Shown here in pieces: positions 1-11,800 of a DNA stretch of 64,000 nucleotides. This DNA is from Tribonema minus. Its lineage: Eukaryota > Sar > Xanthophyceae > Tribonematales > Tribonemataceae. Position 1 is the first letter of the stretch, and each line of letters starts with the position of its first letter. Where the stretch lies: positions 806,001 through 870,000 of the forward strand of contig JAFCMP010000201.1 of assembly GCA_017506865.1 (NCBI GenBank), given 5' to 3'. The translations under genes and the position numbers were made by a program. The notes beneath the pieces were generated by a model. The model was not told the origin of the DNA, ran no database searches, and saw only the letters and a list, made by a program, of their open reading frames with translations.

Positions 1-2181
1 CAATACCAGCACGCTGCCACTGCTGGCTACCTCATTGTCACCAGCAGTGCAGGCGGCCAGCAGGTGTGACTTCATGACTGCCGCGGTAGCGCAGCCGTGC
101 AGGTGCAGCATGCGTTCAAGCGTCCATGCACAGAACCCGTCAAATGCGTGCAGCCATGTCTCACTCAAAGCCGTGTCAACGACCCGAGCTAAGAAGCCCA
201 TGCGCTTTGTCAGTGACCTGCGCAGAATGAATTGTGCTGCCTGTAGGTGATGCCGCGCCATCCCAGCTAGCTGCCACGACAATCGCCATGTCCCTGCGTC
301 AACAAGATGCTTGCTCATGGCAGCATGCACATAGGCTGGGTGCCCTACCGGTACCCCGACCGACGTAAAGCCCTGACTGGATTCTGGCATGGTGGCGTCC
401 ACAAACGGTATGTCAAGGGCGCGCAGGCGTGCTCTGGCCGCTTCATCAAACACTGTGCCGCGCATGGCAATGGCCAGCGACTTGTCTGGTCGAACGCGTA
501 GGCCCCCTGCCGCAAGCCGACGGATCACCTCTGCCACCCCAGCGGCCGCTGCATCGTCGAAGTAGGCAGCTTGCAGCACGTTGAGGTCATCCAGGAAAGC
601 GCAGTGCGGGGCTGGCGGTTCCGCTGTGCTGTGGCCGTAGGCCGGCATACTGCCGGGCGTCGCACTCACTCCATCAGGGTAGAAGAGTAGGAATGCCGCT
701 GCCACTGCAAAGTACAGCGGCCCTAGAGGGTCCCCTTGCTGGCACCCTAGGTGGGAGCAGATAATGCGAGCTTCACCGTTCACCTCCACTCGCATCTCTG
801 GGGCAGTGTCACCACAGTATACGGACTCAAAGTGCGGGAGCAGCTCCGGACAGAAGAGCATAAGTCCCCGCACAATGGCGGCGCGATCCACACTGTTAAA
901 TGCGTTCTCACAGTCCAGCTGGATTGTGGTGCCATACAGCTCGTGCCACACGCGCGCGCGCGCTGCCACATGCTCGACGCCAGACCGGTATCCTACGCCA
1001 AACTGCGACATGGAGGCCAGCAGCCCCGATATTTTGCCCTTGACACCCCGTGCCGCTGTGGACCCGAGGAGTCTGCGCCAGACACTGGAGCAGGCGATCG
1101 GACGCCGCTTCTGTCCTATGCCTGAGAGGGCCGCGGCGCGGAGAAGCCGTTGCGATTGCTCCGGCAGCAGTTCGGGCTCAACAAGCAGCGTCGTGAACAC
1201 CTTGGCCAGGTGATGGGCGAATGCCGGTTCCATCACATCCGATTCTGAATCACCAGCTAGTCCTGGCGAGGCACTGCCCACGGGGCGGGTGGCTGCTTTC
1301 ACTGGTGCACCAGGCCCAGCGGCCATCAAGAGGTGTTCATAGCGTAGGCCGTCCAGCCCTCCTGCCTTCCCCGCCCCTGCTGCGGACAAGGTCGACAGTA
1401 TGTCTGTCGCCTCCACCTCGAGGCGCCGTCCGGCTGCGCTGGCAGCATCCTCAGGCCTATCGCTGCGATCATGCGCCTGACCCGATTCGAAGACGGGACT
1501 GCCGCTGCCAGCGGGCCCGGCGGTCGTTGCCACCCCTGCGCCGTGCAAGCAGTGCCGCCGGGCGTCGCGTACCAGGCCGCGCACTTGCTCCATTGGCGTA
1601 TCGACTACCCCGGGCCGGGTGCCAGTTTCAGGGTGCTTTGCTGCCAGCACCTGTGCCGTGACCTCGTCTGCTGGGGCGCATGCTTCACGCGCCTCTAGTC
1701 GTGCGGCAGCCAGGCCTACCCCCCGTCGCTTGCCTGAGAGGGCAGCGCATGCTGTTTGCTGCCTGGAGTCAGCCTCCGTCCAGTCGGCATCGAAGTTCGT
1801 TTGTGCCGACGCCGTAGCTGCGTTGTTTGGTTTGGGGGCCCGCAGCGCCGCTGCTGCTGACAGCGTCTTTCTCAGTAGCTCCGCAAAGTCGCCAGACAGC
1901 AACGCTGCCAGCCGGGCCGCAGGCGGCATACCGGTTCCCTCCGGTTGCCTACCAAAGGCCATTGCTGCTAGCAGGTGCAGCAGCCTGTAGCCGCGCTGCA
2001 CTAGAGTCTGAGAAACCTGATGAGCAAACGCCCCGGCACCATGGTGGAGGCGCACCCGTGCCGCCTCACGTGCACTGTCTGTGGCGTCCGCCAGTAGTCG
2101 TGTGGCGTGCTCCACTAGCCGTGCCCACTGGGTGCACTGCAGCTGAGTGCGGAAGGGGTTGGCAGTCGTGGTATATGTACA
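1..2181 (-). CDS. Reverse transcriptase of a non-LTR (LINE-like) retrotransposon, partial
   Basis: The minus frame is open for exactly 727 codons from 2181 down to the window edge, so the C-terminus lies outside. Reverse transcriptase motifs appear in order: a template-grip block with RPIACSSVWRRL and QFGVGYRSG (residues about 355-405), motif A IQLDCENAFNSVD with its Asp at base 915 (residue 423), motif B GCQQGDPLGPLYF (about residue 480-490), and motif C AFLDDLNVL with the Asp pair near base 589 (about residue 531). This is the RVT_1 fold that copies element RNA at the nick. Just upstream of 2181 lies TTTTATTATTTTAG followed by an in-frame stop, so the start is either an acceptor there or an internal Met; no endonuclease domain is visible. 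GC-rich third positions match the neighbouring genes. No disabling stop is seen, so the copy may be young. The clade within non-LTR elements is not resolved. Confidence 0.87.
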
Positions 2182-2185
2182 CTAA

Positions 2186-2490
2186 AATAATAAAAAGTAC
2201 TCTGCCTAGTGGCATAATTCAGACGTGTCAGCATGGTCCTCAGTTCTGGGCGCTGTCAAAGGTGACCCAGGCCTGCACAAATCTTTTCCAAGACGGGACA
2301 AGGTGCTTCACGGCTGGGCAACCCTAAGTACTACCGTTTGGTCGTGTAATGTTTGTGGTAGTGTGAAGAGGGCCCCGGGAAGCCTATTTGCGTTAAGTCT
2401 CTCTTTGGAGAAGGAATGGTGCATTGAGTGCACATCCAAAGAAAGGGCTGTTCGCGCCCCTTGCAAAGCGAGAATAATAAAAGTACTCTG
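2186..2490. mobile_element. Short insertion flanked by near-identical 18-19 bp direct repeats
   Basis: AATAATAAAAAGTACTCTG at 2186-2204 recurs with one fewer A at 2473-2490. The roughly 270 bp between carry no convincing reading frame. Direct repeats of this length flanking a short noncoding segment look like the target-site duplication of a SINE-type retroposon. The 3' part contains the stem GGGC-(7)-GCCC at about 2446 followed by AGCGAGAATAATAAAA, which recurs elsewhere in the window. It could equally be the tail of the adjacent retroelement. Confidence 0.4.
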
Positions 2491-2589
2491 AGTGAGTTGA
2501 TCATCATGGTTGTTGGTACGTTTCCAACACCGTTGGCAATTGATTAATGACTTGCATGATGTTCGATCTAGAGTACACTTGAAACTAAC

Positions 2590-2660
2590 CATCAAGTACC
2601 ACTCGACCAGATGCGGGCTTTTCCGCGCGCTACTTGGTAAGCGAGAATCAGTAATATATA
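2590..2660 (+). repeat. Dispersed stem-loop repeat (CCACTC ... GGGCTTTTcCGCGC ... GCGAGAAT)
   Basis: A stretch with CCACTC, then GGGCTTTTCCGCGCGC, then GCGAGAATCAGTAA. A related copy lies at 25390-25455 and a shorter one at 2446-2490. The shared core can form a GGGC/GCCC hairpin with a pyrimidine-rich loop, followed by GCGAGAAT and an A-rich stretch. This suggests the 3' end of a short retroposon family. Confidence 0.45.
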
Positions 2661-2671
2661 GCAGCGAGCAG

Positions 2672-3046
2672 CAGGGGGGCGTCAACAAGCAGAAGCTTGA
2701 CCCCAAGGAGGCGTACGACGTGGAGAAGATGGCGGCCAACGAGGCGCTGCGCGAGGTGCACACAGACGCGGGCAGCCGACAGCGCAGATCGGTGCCGGCG
2801 CCGCTCGACCTTGCCGCCTTCGAGCTGGAGGCGCTGGCCTTCGCGGCGGCCATGGCCGCGGAGCCTCCGCTGCAGCTGTCCGACGCGGCAGCGCCGCTGC
2901 AGGACGTTCTCGTTGTGGGCGAGCGCCACACGGTCCGCATGCAGCACTCCTGCGCCTTGAGACTCGATGCGGAGGCCAGCGGCGGCGGCGACGGCGACGG
3001 CGACGGGGGCGGCAACGGCAGCAATGACGGCGCGGCAGGGGGTTGA
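2672..3046 (+). CDS. Hypothetical protein, GC-rich 3'-terminal exon
   Basis: An open frame runs from a possible acceptor (GCGAGCAG at 2664-2671) to TGA at 3044-3046. Its composition is coding-like: GC-rich third positions, a charged first half (KLDPKEAYDVEKMAANEAL), then Ala/Leu/Glu-rich sequence and a low-complexity Gly/Asp tail of GGDGDGDGG type. The frame is also open upstream to about 2510, but that part overlaps the dispersed repeat and looks noncoding. No domain is recognised. The 5' part of the gene is not visible; a retroelement lies immediately upstream, so the gene may have been interrupted. A poly-G tract follows at once. Confidence 0.35.
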   Translation, partial: QGGVNKQKLDPKEAYDVEKMAANEALREVHTDAGSRQRRSVPAPLDLAAFELEALAFAAAMAAEPPLQLSDAAAPLQDVLVVGERHTVRMQHSCALRLDAEASGGGDGDGDGGGNGSNDGAAGG

Positions 3047-3800
3047 GCGGCTGGGGGGGCGGGGGGGGGGGGGGGGGGGTTCTGGGGGGGGATCTGGAGG
3101 GCTTAGAGGGGGTGAGCAGCGGGCGACTACTTAGAGTGAAGGCAACGGACGTGAAGGTGAGCAGTGTGAGGACTTGTTGGGTACTTGCTCATTTGCGGTG
3201 GTGGGTAGGTATGTATACCCATATTCATGTATGTATGCGTGTAACTGTGTATTTCCTCTTGAAGCAGTGCAAAGCGGACGCTCTCTTCTGGCGAAGCAAG
3301 TAGTTCCGGCAACACTTGATGTATGCTCTGGCATGTACCCACCCATGTGGGCCATGTATGCGCAAGTATTCCAAGAACGCGTGCGTACAGTCCTTGAGTC
3401 ACCATCGTCCATATTGTGCACCACACCGTGCTGCCTACTCACGCACCTGCATTCCCTGTGTGCTTGTACATTATGTTACTGCAGGAACACAACGATGGAC
3501 CAGCAAATCAAGACAAGAACCCCGACGCTAACGAAACCTCGACACCAACGGCTGTGCCGCGATGGCAAGGCAGCCGTTACACCTGTGAGCAGCGGCGGCG
3601 CGGCACATGCGGCCTCCTACGGACCTGCCTGCATAGTCTTCGATCTAAAGCTGGCCTTTTGTTGTTTTAGCATCTTAGCAGGTGGACACGTGTGCTACTT
3701 TGGGGTTTTAGGGGTGGGGTCAAACTTTAAGGTTCTTTGACTGCCACAGTTTCGACGGGACAGAGTTGTGATACAAAGGTGGCACAGGATGGCGTTGGAT
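3047..3800. other. Region without an assigned gene
   Basis: It opens with a poly-G tract (3061-3079). A possible plus-strand exon sits near 3484-3588, between a CTGCAG acceptor and a GTGAGC donor, but no neighbouring exon could be joined to it. Nothing else convincing was seen. Confidence 0.4.
3061..3079. repeat. Poly-G homopolymer
   Basis: An uninterrupted G run of 19, within a longer G-rich stretch from 3053. Comparable G or C runs occur at 5856-5874, 8546-8572, 47182-47208 and 54275-54291. All except 5856-5874 fall in noncoding sequence. Run lengths of this kind are unreliable in assemblies. Confidence 0.85.
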
Positions 3801-4815
3801 CTAGCCAACGCGCTGCAATACAGACCGCAGGTCAGATGTAAATTCACCGGACAGACTGCAGGTAACACCGCCACTACCGCTCCACAACTCCACAGACTTG
3901 CTCGCTGCTGCGTCCTGCCCGTGATCTACCACCACGGCGCCGGTCGCAAAGTGTTGGGGCATCAGCGCGCGCTGGCAAGACAAGATACATCTCATCAAGG
4001 CTGCTGGTGAAGACGCAAGGTGACAGGTGCGTCGGTGTGTTTTATGTCAGGTCTTTGCTCGCTGTTGCGTTTGGCTCATCTGCACTCTGTAGGGCACGGG
4101 CTGCTTACCATGGTTATTTCCTAACTGTAGCGTTTGTCTTATCTGCACTCTGTAGCGCACGGGCTACTTACCATGGCTCTTTCTAGCTGTTGCGTTTGGC
4201 TTATCTGCACTCTGTAGCGCACGGGCTACTTGCCAACCAGAGAACGTCATCGCTGACATTGCTGCTGAGGTCATAACCTGTCATGATGGGAGCAATATTA
4301 ATCTGCGACGGCTGTCGATGGCCAGTGCCCCCAGAGTCGAACGGATTTGGGCTTGACCATGATGTTGGTGATCGGATCGACAAGGGGCTTGATGCTCAAA
4401 GGGACTTCAGGCTCGCTCTCCCCAGGCTCAGCGCCGACTGCGCCGGCGCCCGCATCAGCCATGTGCAGCCCCAGCAGAACGCCGATTCGGAAGCTGTATG
4501 TGGTGTATTTGGCAGAGACCCACGCGCACTCCAGCACGCCAGCCTGCCGCCGCTCTACGTTCAAGCGTTTTGCCCGCACCGTCCAGCGTAACGGTCGGGG
4601 CATCCCCGGTGGCATGTATAAACTGTGCATCGCGGTGGAGCCACGCAAGCAGCGGTTTGTGCTGCTCTTGATGGCGGCGCGGGACGCCAAGCACTGTGCA
4701 TATGTCGATGCACCAGTCCGCGCTGCCCCCCTCCGGCGTGAGCGTGCAGACCCGCGACAACACATCCTCCGGCATGCCGAGGTTGCACAGCAGGCGGCAG
4801 AAGCCGAGCGTATAC
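3801..4815 (-). CDS. Unidentified protein, 3' exons, apparently frameshifted
   Basis: Three coding-like blocks lie on the minus strand. Block one (4815 to about 4363) starts after an ATACAG acceptor. Two overlapping frames are used in succession: first with LGMPEDVLSRVCTLTPEGG and GVPRRHQEQHKPLLAWLHRD, then with NVERRQAGVLECAWVSAKYT and FRIGVLLGLHMADAG. Both have GC-rich third positions, implying an indel or a missed intron near 4560-4640. Block two (4302-4234, 23 codons, INIAPIMTGYDLSS) ends at a GC donor, TTG|GCAAGT. Block three (3971-3801, 57 codons with stop) joins in phase 0 and reads RALMPQHFATGAVVVDHGQD. No family is recognised. The 5' end should lie between 4815 and the transporter gene upstream. 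It may be a decaying gene or carry an assembly error. Confidence 0.4.
4060..4233 (-). repeat. Echo array downstream of the GC donor of the unidentified gene
   Basis: Three units of about 70 bp (near 4064, 4136 and 4200) share TATCTGCACTCTGTAGCGCA and CACGGGCTACTT. On the minus strand the two distal units read CCATGGTAAGTAGCC or CCATGGTAAGCAGCC, copying the donor region at 4234. The distal copies carry GT where the proximal donor is GC. Confidence 0.6.
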
Positions 4816-5778
4816 CTGTATTCTACTTGGTGGTGGACCCCCAGCCCCGCGCTGGTGGACAATTAATGCATGTTCATGAACAACGCAGCATTGCTGCACA
4901 CGAACGAGCGGCACTGGGACTCAGACAACACAGCAACGCCGGTGAAAAGAGAGGATTCTGCAACTTTGCAGACGCAAAGTGGACATTAGGGCGCTGCTTC
5001 AGAGAATTGGTACAGTGCACAGCGTGCAGCTGGCTCGCGTGTACTTCCATGCACAAGCTTCTGGTAGTTCTTGAAGTTTAACACTGTCGTGGCGTGCAGA
5101 CTGTGCAAAACGATTATGCACGCCCCGTTTTGCCACTGACAGTTCACAATGAACTGACGGCGCCCATCTACTTGGCGGCCGTGAAGATTTCTACAATGCC
5201 TTCTTTGCTCAGAGCCCAGCACAATGTGCCGAAGGCCTTTGCTGATGCTGTCTGCACACTTCAAATGCCACAATGCGCCAGACCCTGCCGAAAACAGCTA
5301 GCTTTGCGCAGCCGACTGAGTGTGCTCAGGATCATTTGTCACTGAGTGGAGTGTCACAGCATACTGCTTGAAGATCTGCATACCTTATCGAAATGCCGCT
5401 CGTGCGCACGCATGGCGGGGCGAACAGTGGCCATGCAAGCTGCGCTGCGGCAGCGAAGCACGCCTGAGTGACGTGTGCCAAATGGCATTATCACTTGTGC
5501 AGTGGTGCGACCCGCTGCATCGCGCACCAGAACCGACCAGTAAGTGCACTGCAATGCGCCTGTGCGCGGTTGCCAGCAGGCGCCTTTTGCAAACAAGTAC
5601 TTCAACTGAAGTATCAGTTCTTCTATCCTCAGCCCATGTATGTGGTGCCTCTGCCATCCTGACGTCACTGTGACAGAGAATGGGCAGCATTTCGGGCTCG
5701 TGTCGCTGCGCTGCCGAGTGCTGAGCGCTGTGACATTTTCTGAGGGCTGAGCATCACCACTACAGCTGTCCCTTCCGC
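4816..5778. other. Region without an assigned gene
   Basis: Between the transporter 3' end and the unidentified minus gene. Open frames on both strands are short and of mixed composition. The missing 5' exon of the 3801-4815 gene should be here, but I could not pick it out. Confidence 0.4.
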
Positions 5779-5800
5779 TCACATCTCATATTCAAGCTCG

Positions 5801-8800
5801 TCACTGAGGGCAACCATCTCGACGCCGCGTTTCCCCCTCCCCTGCACCCGCCCCTCCCCCCCCCCCCCCCCCCCTGCCAACCCTAGAGTACCCTGCCTCC
5901 CCCCCTGACGCTGAGTCGCGCAGATGTTGATCGTTGGATGTGCCGTTGTGACGAGATGCGGCGGCGCGCGCTAGAGCTACACAGGCCGCGAATAGCGCCA
6001 CCATGCCCAGCGCACCTGCAAACATCACGCGCACGAGCGCTGCCCCACCCTGCGCACAGCGAGTGAGTGACGTCATGTGAGTCAGCACCGGTAAAGTGTC
6101 GGCGATATCAAGGAATGTGGCATGGCGCGCACTGGAAGTTGCAATCGCTCACAACTTCAAAGCAGGCGCTGCGGGATATAAAAAAGAACACAACGCACAC
6201 GTGCGCTGCACCACCCTGCGCAGCACCCCTCAGAATGAGCGAGTGGTGTCATGCAGTGGGATTTGGCGTGTTGCGGAGCGGATGTCCTGACAATAGACCA
6301 AATAATCTGCGACCAGCACTGTGGGATACCGACAGGAGCATGATGTGTATGAGCGCTGCCCCGCCTTGCGCAGCACTGCTCAGCAAGTGAGCAGAGCGAG
6401 TGATTGACCCTGGGTAACTGGTGACGCTATGGGATATTCCAGAAGCGAAACTTGGCTGTGTATGAGCGGCGCAGCATGGCTCAGCAAGTGAGCGTGTGAT
6501 GATGGGAGTTCACAGCGTGTCGTGGAGAGAATGTCCTGGCAATCGTTCACAAGTTTGTGCGAATCAGGCACTGCGCAATACAACGACCTTGACAACACGA
6601 GCGCTGCCCCACCGTGCACAGCACCACCTGCAGTTGCCAAAACGCAATGCTTGAACGCATCAGCGCTGTCACACCTGTGACAGCATCGATAGTTTGACTT
6701 GCTTGTAATCTAATCAACTCGCCGATACCCAGGGGGTATGATAATCTCATATATACCAACATACAACATATATACTTCTGAAGTATATATATATATATAC
6801 GCATTAGTGCTGCCACAACTGTGACAGCATCAATACTTCAACTTGCCTGTAATCTAATCAGCTCGCCGATACCCAGGGGTATAATCATCTCCCCCAAGGA
6901 CCAGGATAGGACCCTCCCAACAAACACAATTTGTTCAACTTGCCTGTAACATAATCAGCTCGCCGATACCCAGGGGTATGATCATCCCCCAAGGACAGGA
7001 CCCTCCCAACAAACACAATTTGTTAAACTTGCCTGTAATCTAATCAACTCGCCAATACCCAGGGGTATGATCATCTCCCCCAAGGACCCTCCCACCACCA
7101 GCCACGTGCTATTTCTGCCGGACAGATTGATGCCGAGGCTGACAGGCAGGCTCATTGCCAGAGGGTACATGGCAGACCTGTGGAATAATCAAACCAGGGT
7201 GCAGCAATGATGTTGCATGGCGGGTCTGTGGAATTGGCATGCGTGATCTTAGAGTTAGGGTTAGGATGAGGGTCACAGCAGAGCGTGGTTGAGCACAAGG
7301 TGATTGGGCCCTGCCGACACATGGCGGATACATACATACACAGGACCTGCTGAGCACTGATGTGCGTGGCCAGGGGGGGTACAGGGGGACACATGGCGAA
7401 TACATACTTGCACGGGGTGTTACATGACCGATCTGTAAAACGGGCGTACAATACCTGCCAGACCAGAGCGCAACTCAGCACAAGTTGAGGTTGCGGGCTG
7501 CGGAGCCCTCATATGGGTGAACTGCGCAACGACCACCATAGATGTCATAGAGAATGGCTCGCTACGTGCTGCGGGCGTGTGCGCTGTTGAGCACTGTTTC
7601 ACAACGCTCATGTACGTTGAGCAGTGATATTTGTTTTTGCATGGCTTCCTGGTATCAAAGTAGTTGTTATTTCCTCAAAAAAAGCGGGTGATCAACACAC
7701 ACCAAACGCAATTGCCACTCTCTCCGCCCAGCCAAGTTATCATCAATAAACTTGAAGGTGATGCTCTACTGGTACATAACCCACTATTTATCCCCGAGCA
7801 AACTTCAGTACCTTCGTTTCTGTCCTACATTAGTCTGGCACAAGCCTGCGATACATGGCCCTCTGAGCCTGTCAAATCTTAGTTTCATGCACATGGTCCC
7901 ATCAAATCAAGGCCGCCATGGGGCTGTCATTTACTTGTACAGCAAGATGATTTTCAGGAGCATTGCATGCCAGAATGAGGCACTACAACGTGCAATCACA
8001 ATCCAAACGCAGCTGCAGAACAGGTCCCTAACAGCCCATCCGCCTTTGGTATTTTGCACATGACCAACACAGCAAGGCCTCCTTGGGGCTATTGCATACT
8101 TGTGAATACAACAACATGATGGTCAAGAGCATTGTACTTGAAGTATGTCAAAGTGAGGCAGTACTTTAACTCACAAGCACACTCCAAATGCAGCCGCCAA
8201 TCCCATCTCCTCGGACCAGCCGACTTGCCCAAGTATGAGCGCTGCCACAGTCCACACCAATGACCCCGCCAGCAGCCCCTGTAGCAGCACGCTGACGCTG
8301 AACAGTGCTGCCAGGGGTATAGCGGCTACGCGGCCGATAGTGACCTGAAAAACAGGTTACAAGTGGCAGTTGAAGTAGCAGTTGAAGCAAATAACCAGTG
8401 TCCGCCAGCAGCCCCTGCAGCAGCACGCTGACGCTGAACAGTGCTGCCAGGGGTATGGCGGCTATGCGGCCAACAGTGACCTGGGCAACAGAAAGTAGCA
8501 GTTGAGTGAATAACTGACATGTAAGCATGCCAGACAATACTATATGGGGGGGGGGGGGGGGGGGGGGGGGGGCAACAGTGGCCTCGGCAACAGCAAGTAG
8601 CAGTTGAGTGAATAGCCACCATGTAAGCAAGCTGGTCAACAACTGTACTATGAGCTACGAGCAAGCCATTGCATCTGGTTTTACAAAGAGAAGTCTGGCC
8701 GTATCAGCCCCGCTCCAACACAACGGAAATATAGGTTCAGAAGTCTGGCCGTATCAGCCCCGCTCCACCACAACGGAAATATAGGTTCGATACATCAAGT

Positions 8801-11800
8801 ATCGCAATGCACCTTCAACAACTGCTAAAAAGCGACACAGGCCTTTGATCCATGGGCAAATAATGGAAACGGCAGCCTTGCAGACAAACCACCCCGCTTT
8901 CCTACTGTTCAACAGATCAACATCAATGAGTCAAGCAACACATACCTACGCAAGCCAGAATTGGATACTCACTTACCCCAATCCAGTGCAATAAATAAAT
9001 ACCCCAAGCCAGAACTGGATACCTACTTGCCCCAAGCCAGCGCAATACATACCTACCGTAAGCCAGAACTAATACCTACTTACCCCAAGCCAGAACATGG
9101 TGGCGGTGTAAGCGCCGTGTGCCTCGTCCACCCCCTGGAGCGTCATCACGACTGGGAGCCATCCCCCGAAACCAACTTCAAGACCCGTGTAGCAGAAGAA
9201 GAAGGCGCACAGGAGGACTTGAAGTAGTGTGGGCATTGGTGCCAGCCCTGGCGGCGCTGAGTCGTCCTGGCCATAAAAACAGATGTATCAACATCAACAG
9301 GGCAAACACTTCAATGAGGCTAAACTTCAAGTTGCCCAGAGTGTGCTTCAGAAGTATGCGATTACTAAAGAAAAGCACGAGTTACTGCGAGGAAACTGCA
9401 AGAAAGTGCAGCACGAAGGTGAAGCAGGCCAGTGCTGACACCTCAAGCAGTGCAGCCTTCAGCAAATGAAACATCAATAGGGTAAGCACTTCAAGACGGC
9501 CTATATTATGTGAGCAGCAGGGTGAAGTATGAGTGCTGAAAGAGACCTGCGACAAAGTTCAACACAAAGGTGAAGTATACACAACAGGTCCAGCACTCTA
9601 CCAAGCATACAGTTTAGACATAGCACGTCGAAAGTGCCATCCTGATCGCACCAGGTAATCACAGCATAAACGCTCAGAATGTGCACACATGTGCAGAAAT
9701 CTGTACCTGATGCGTTGATACACATATACTTCTAAACTGACTGCACCAGGTTTAGAGCTAGGGTTGAGCGTTAGGGTTAAGCCTGGTCCGAAGCTGCAGA
9801 AGCCTCTGGCGCTTTGCGGTTCTCGAGAGCGCTTCACGGCGCAGCTGAGTGCAATAGCGTAGTGGTGCTGGCAATGAACCCTTCCACAGCACACAGCAGT
9901 TGAGGTGCGCGCTGTTTGAAAGAAGCATCAGATAGGAAAAGCCGTCGGCGCATACCTGCTCGCTGGTTTCAGTCCAGGCACTTATGCAAGATGCTGCAAA
10001 CGCCTGCGCGAGCGTATCAGAGCAGCGCTCAGCACATATTGAGGTTGGATCCACAGTGAGCTGTGACGTGCCACCTCCGACAGGGTTCACATCATGTTCG
10101 GAATCGACTTCTTGTTAGCGCAACTCATGCTCTCGTGAGTTGCGTCTGCTTGGAGGATGCTTGTTTGTCCACCTCTGGCACGGTGGCGGTGCCACGCGCT
10201 GCCAACTGCACACCCTGATTGCGTGTCTGCTTGTTTACTCTGGTTACCCTGGCTTATCCTCTGAGCTACAAAGCTTGCACTTAGCAGGGCCCTGGGTGCC
10301 AGGGGCGCCCTCGCCCCCCCCACATTGATTTGAAGTACGATTCCAAACATTGCATGTTTACTGGAATAATGCAAGCGAACTCTAGAATAACAATGAAAAT
10401 TAGGGACCGGGGGTATTGTAGCATTGAAGCAAGCAACACATCTGCAGTATGTACTCATTACCTTGGCTTGCCCGTCTTGCTCTGCGGCCAGCTCCAGCAG
10501 TCCCCCCTCGAATTCGTCGACAGGGGGTTGCGATTCCCCTCCACCATCCCCCTCACTGGGGCCTGCAAGACGATGTGCACGCAAGAAATGTAACTTTAAG
10601 TTGCATACTTCATGCAAGTTGAACATGCCCTGAATGTAGTTACTTTTTGCACGTCGTGGTGGCAGTGGTTGCAATTCACTCAAGTTCAAGACTATACGCC
10701 ATTGTTGTTGACCGATATATCAACAGCGCGGTGCACATGTGAGGGTAAACGCTAACACTAGCCCTAATCCTAATCCTTACCGTAACCCATAGCCAAGCGT
10801 ACGCCATTTCATGCACAGAGATTACCATATGAGACTTCAAGTAGAAGAGCATCATCTGATGCTGATGGTGAACATGTTGTGCCTCAGCACAGGCTGACTC
10901 GTGTGTGAAACATCAACACCCAAAGTAGGCAAAGTAGGTGGCATTGCAGCCATGCACTGGCAAGCCCATGCTGCGGCGCCGCTACGTTTACTGTGTGACA
11001 TAAGGAGGTGAGGATGTCATTGAGTATTGCCATACTGCCGAAGGCTTCCATGCCACTTGCAGTCGTTATGTCAACTGCCCCATAAAGCCATGACACACAA
11101 ACACGCACTTCAAGTACGTACGTCCAGGAAAAATGACTTAGCAGGCAATGACGTGGATATTGCCAGTTCACACCCCTACTGTTGCTATGCTACTAATTCA
11201 ATGCATCCCAGACAGTCATGTGAAATAACCACTTCATTATATCTCACCATAGTGCCGTCTTTCGAGATTCGAACCTTCAAACGCGGCCATCTCCAACCGC
11301 TCCTTGGGACTCTCGTCCACCCGCACAGGCGTAAAGTGCGGTCTTCTTGCCCCATCATAAATTGCAAGTGCGCCCAGCATCAACGCCAGTACGGAAAATG
11401 CGGAGTACGATATGGGTACCCCTATCACGCCGATTACAAGGGGGGAGAGCAGGGCCCCCAGGCTAAAGGAGAAGTGGAGGGCTTGCATCCATGGTCCCAC
11501 TTTCTGCGCGGTGTAGGCAGAAAATTAGGGGGGAGGGGGGTGCTCAATCATGGGGGTCAAAACCAGTTCGGGCTGAGACGACACCTGAAGCCGAAGGCAT
11601 ATCAGCCCATGTGTGTGTTTGCGGGGCGTACTATGGGGGTAAACACAAGTTTGAGCTGAGGTGGGGTTTAAAACCAAAGGCAGGTTGGCCTCAGTTCTCT
11701 CAATAGTTGCAACAGTGGCAGCAAGAGAGGCGATCGCACAGATGTCAACAGCATACCTGTCAAGGCGGAGGGCCTACTTTCTGCGCGGGTGCAGCAGAGA

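Noticed and set aside
751-2327. Several plus-strand open frames of 120-170 codons
   Set aside because: They are antisense shadows of the reverse transcriptase, whose minus frame has all catalytic motifs.
9930-10040. Minus-strand block FAASCISAWTETSEQ as an extra transporter exon
   Set aside because: Exons ending at 10462 and starting at 9266 join directly in phase with a continuous loop and helix.
11000-11092. Minus-strand block LYGAVDITTASGMEAFGSM as a transporter exon
   Set aside because: The neighbouring exons join in phase without it, and it adds no expected membrane segment at that position.
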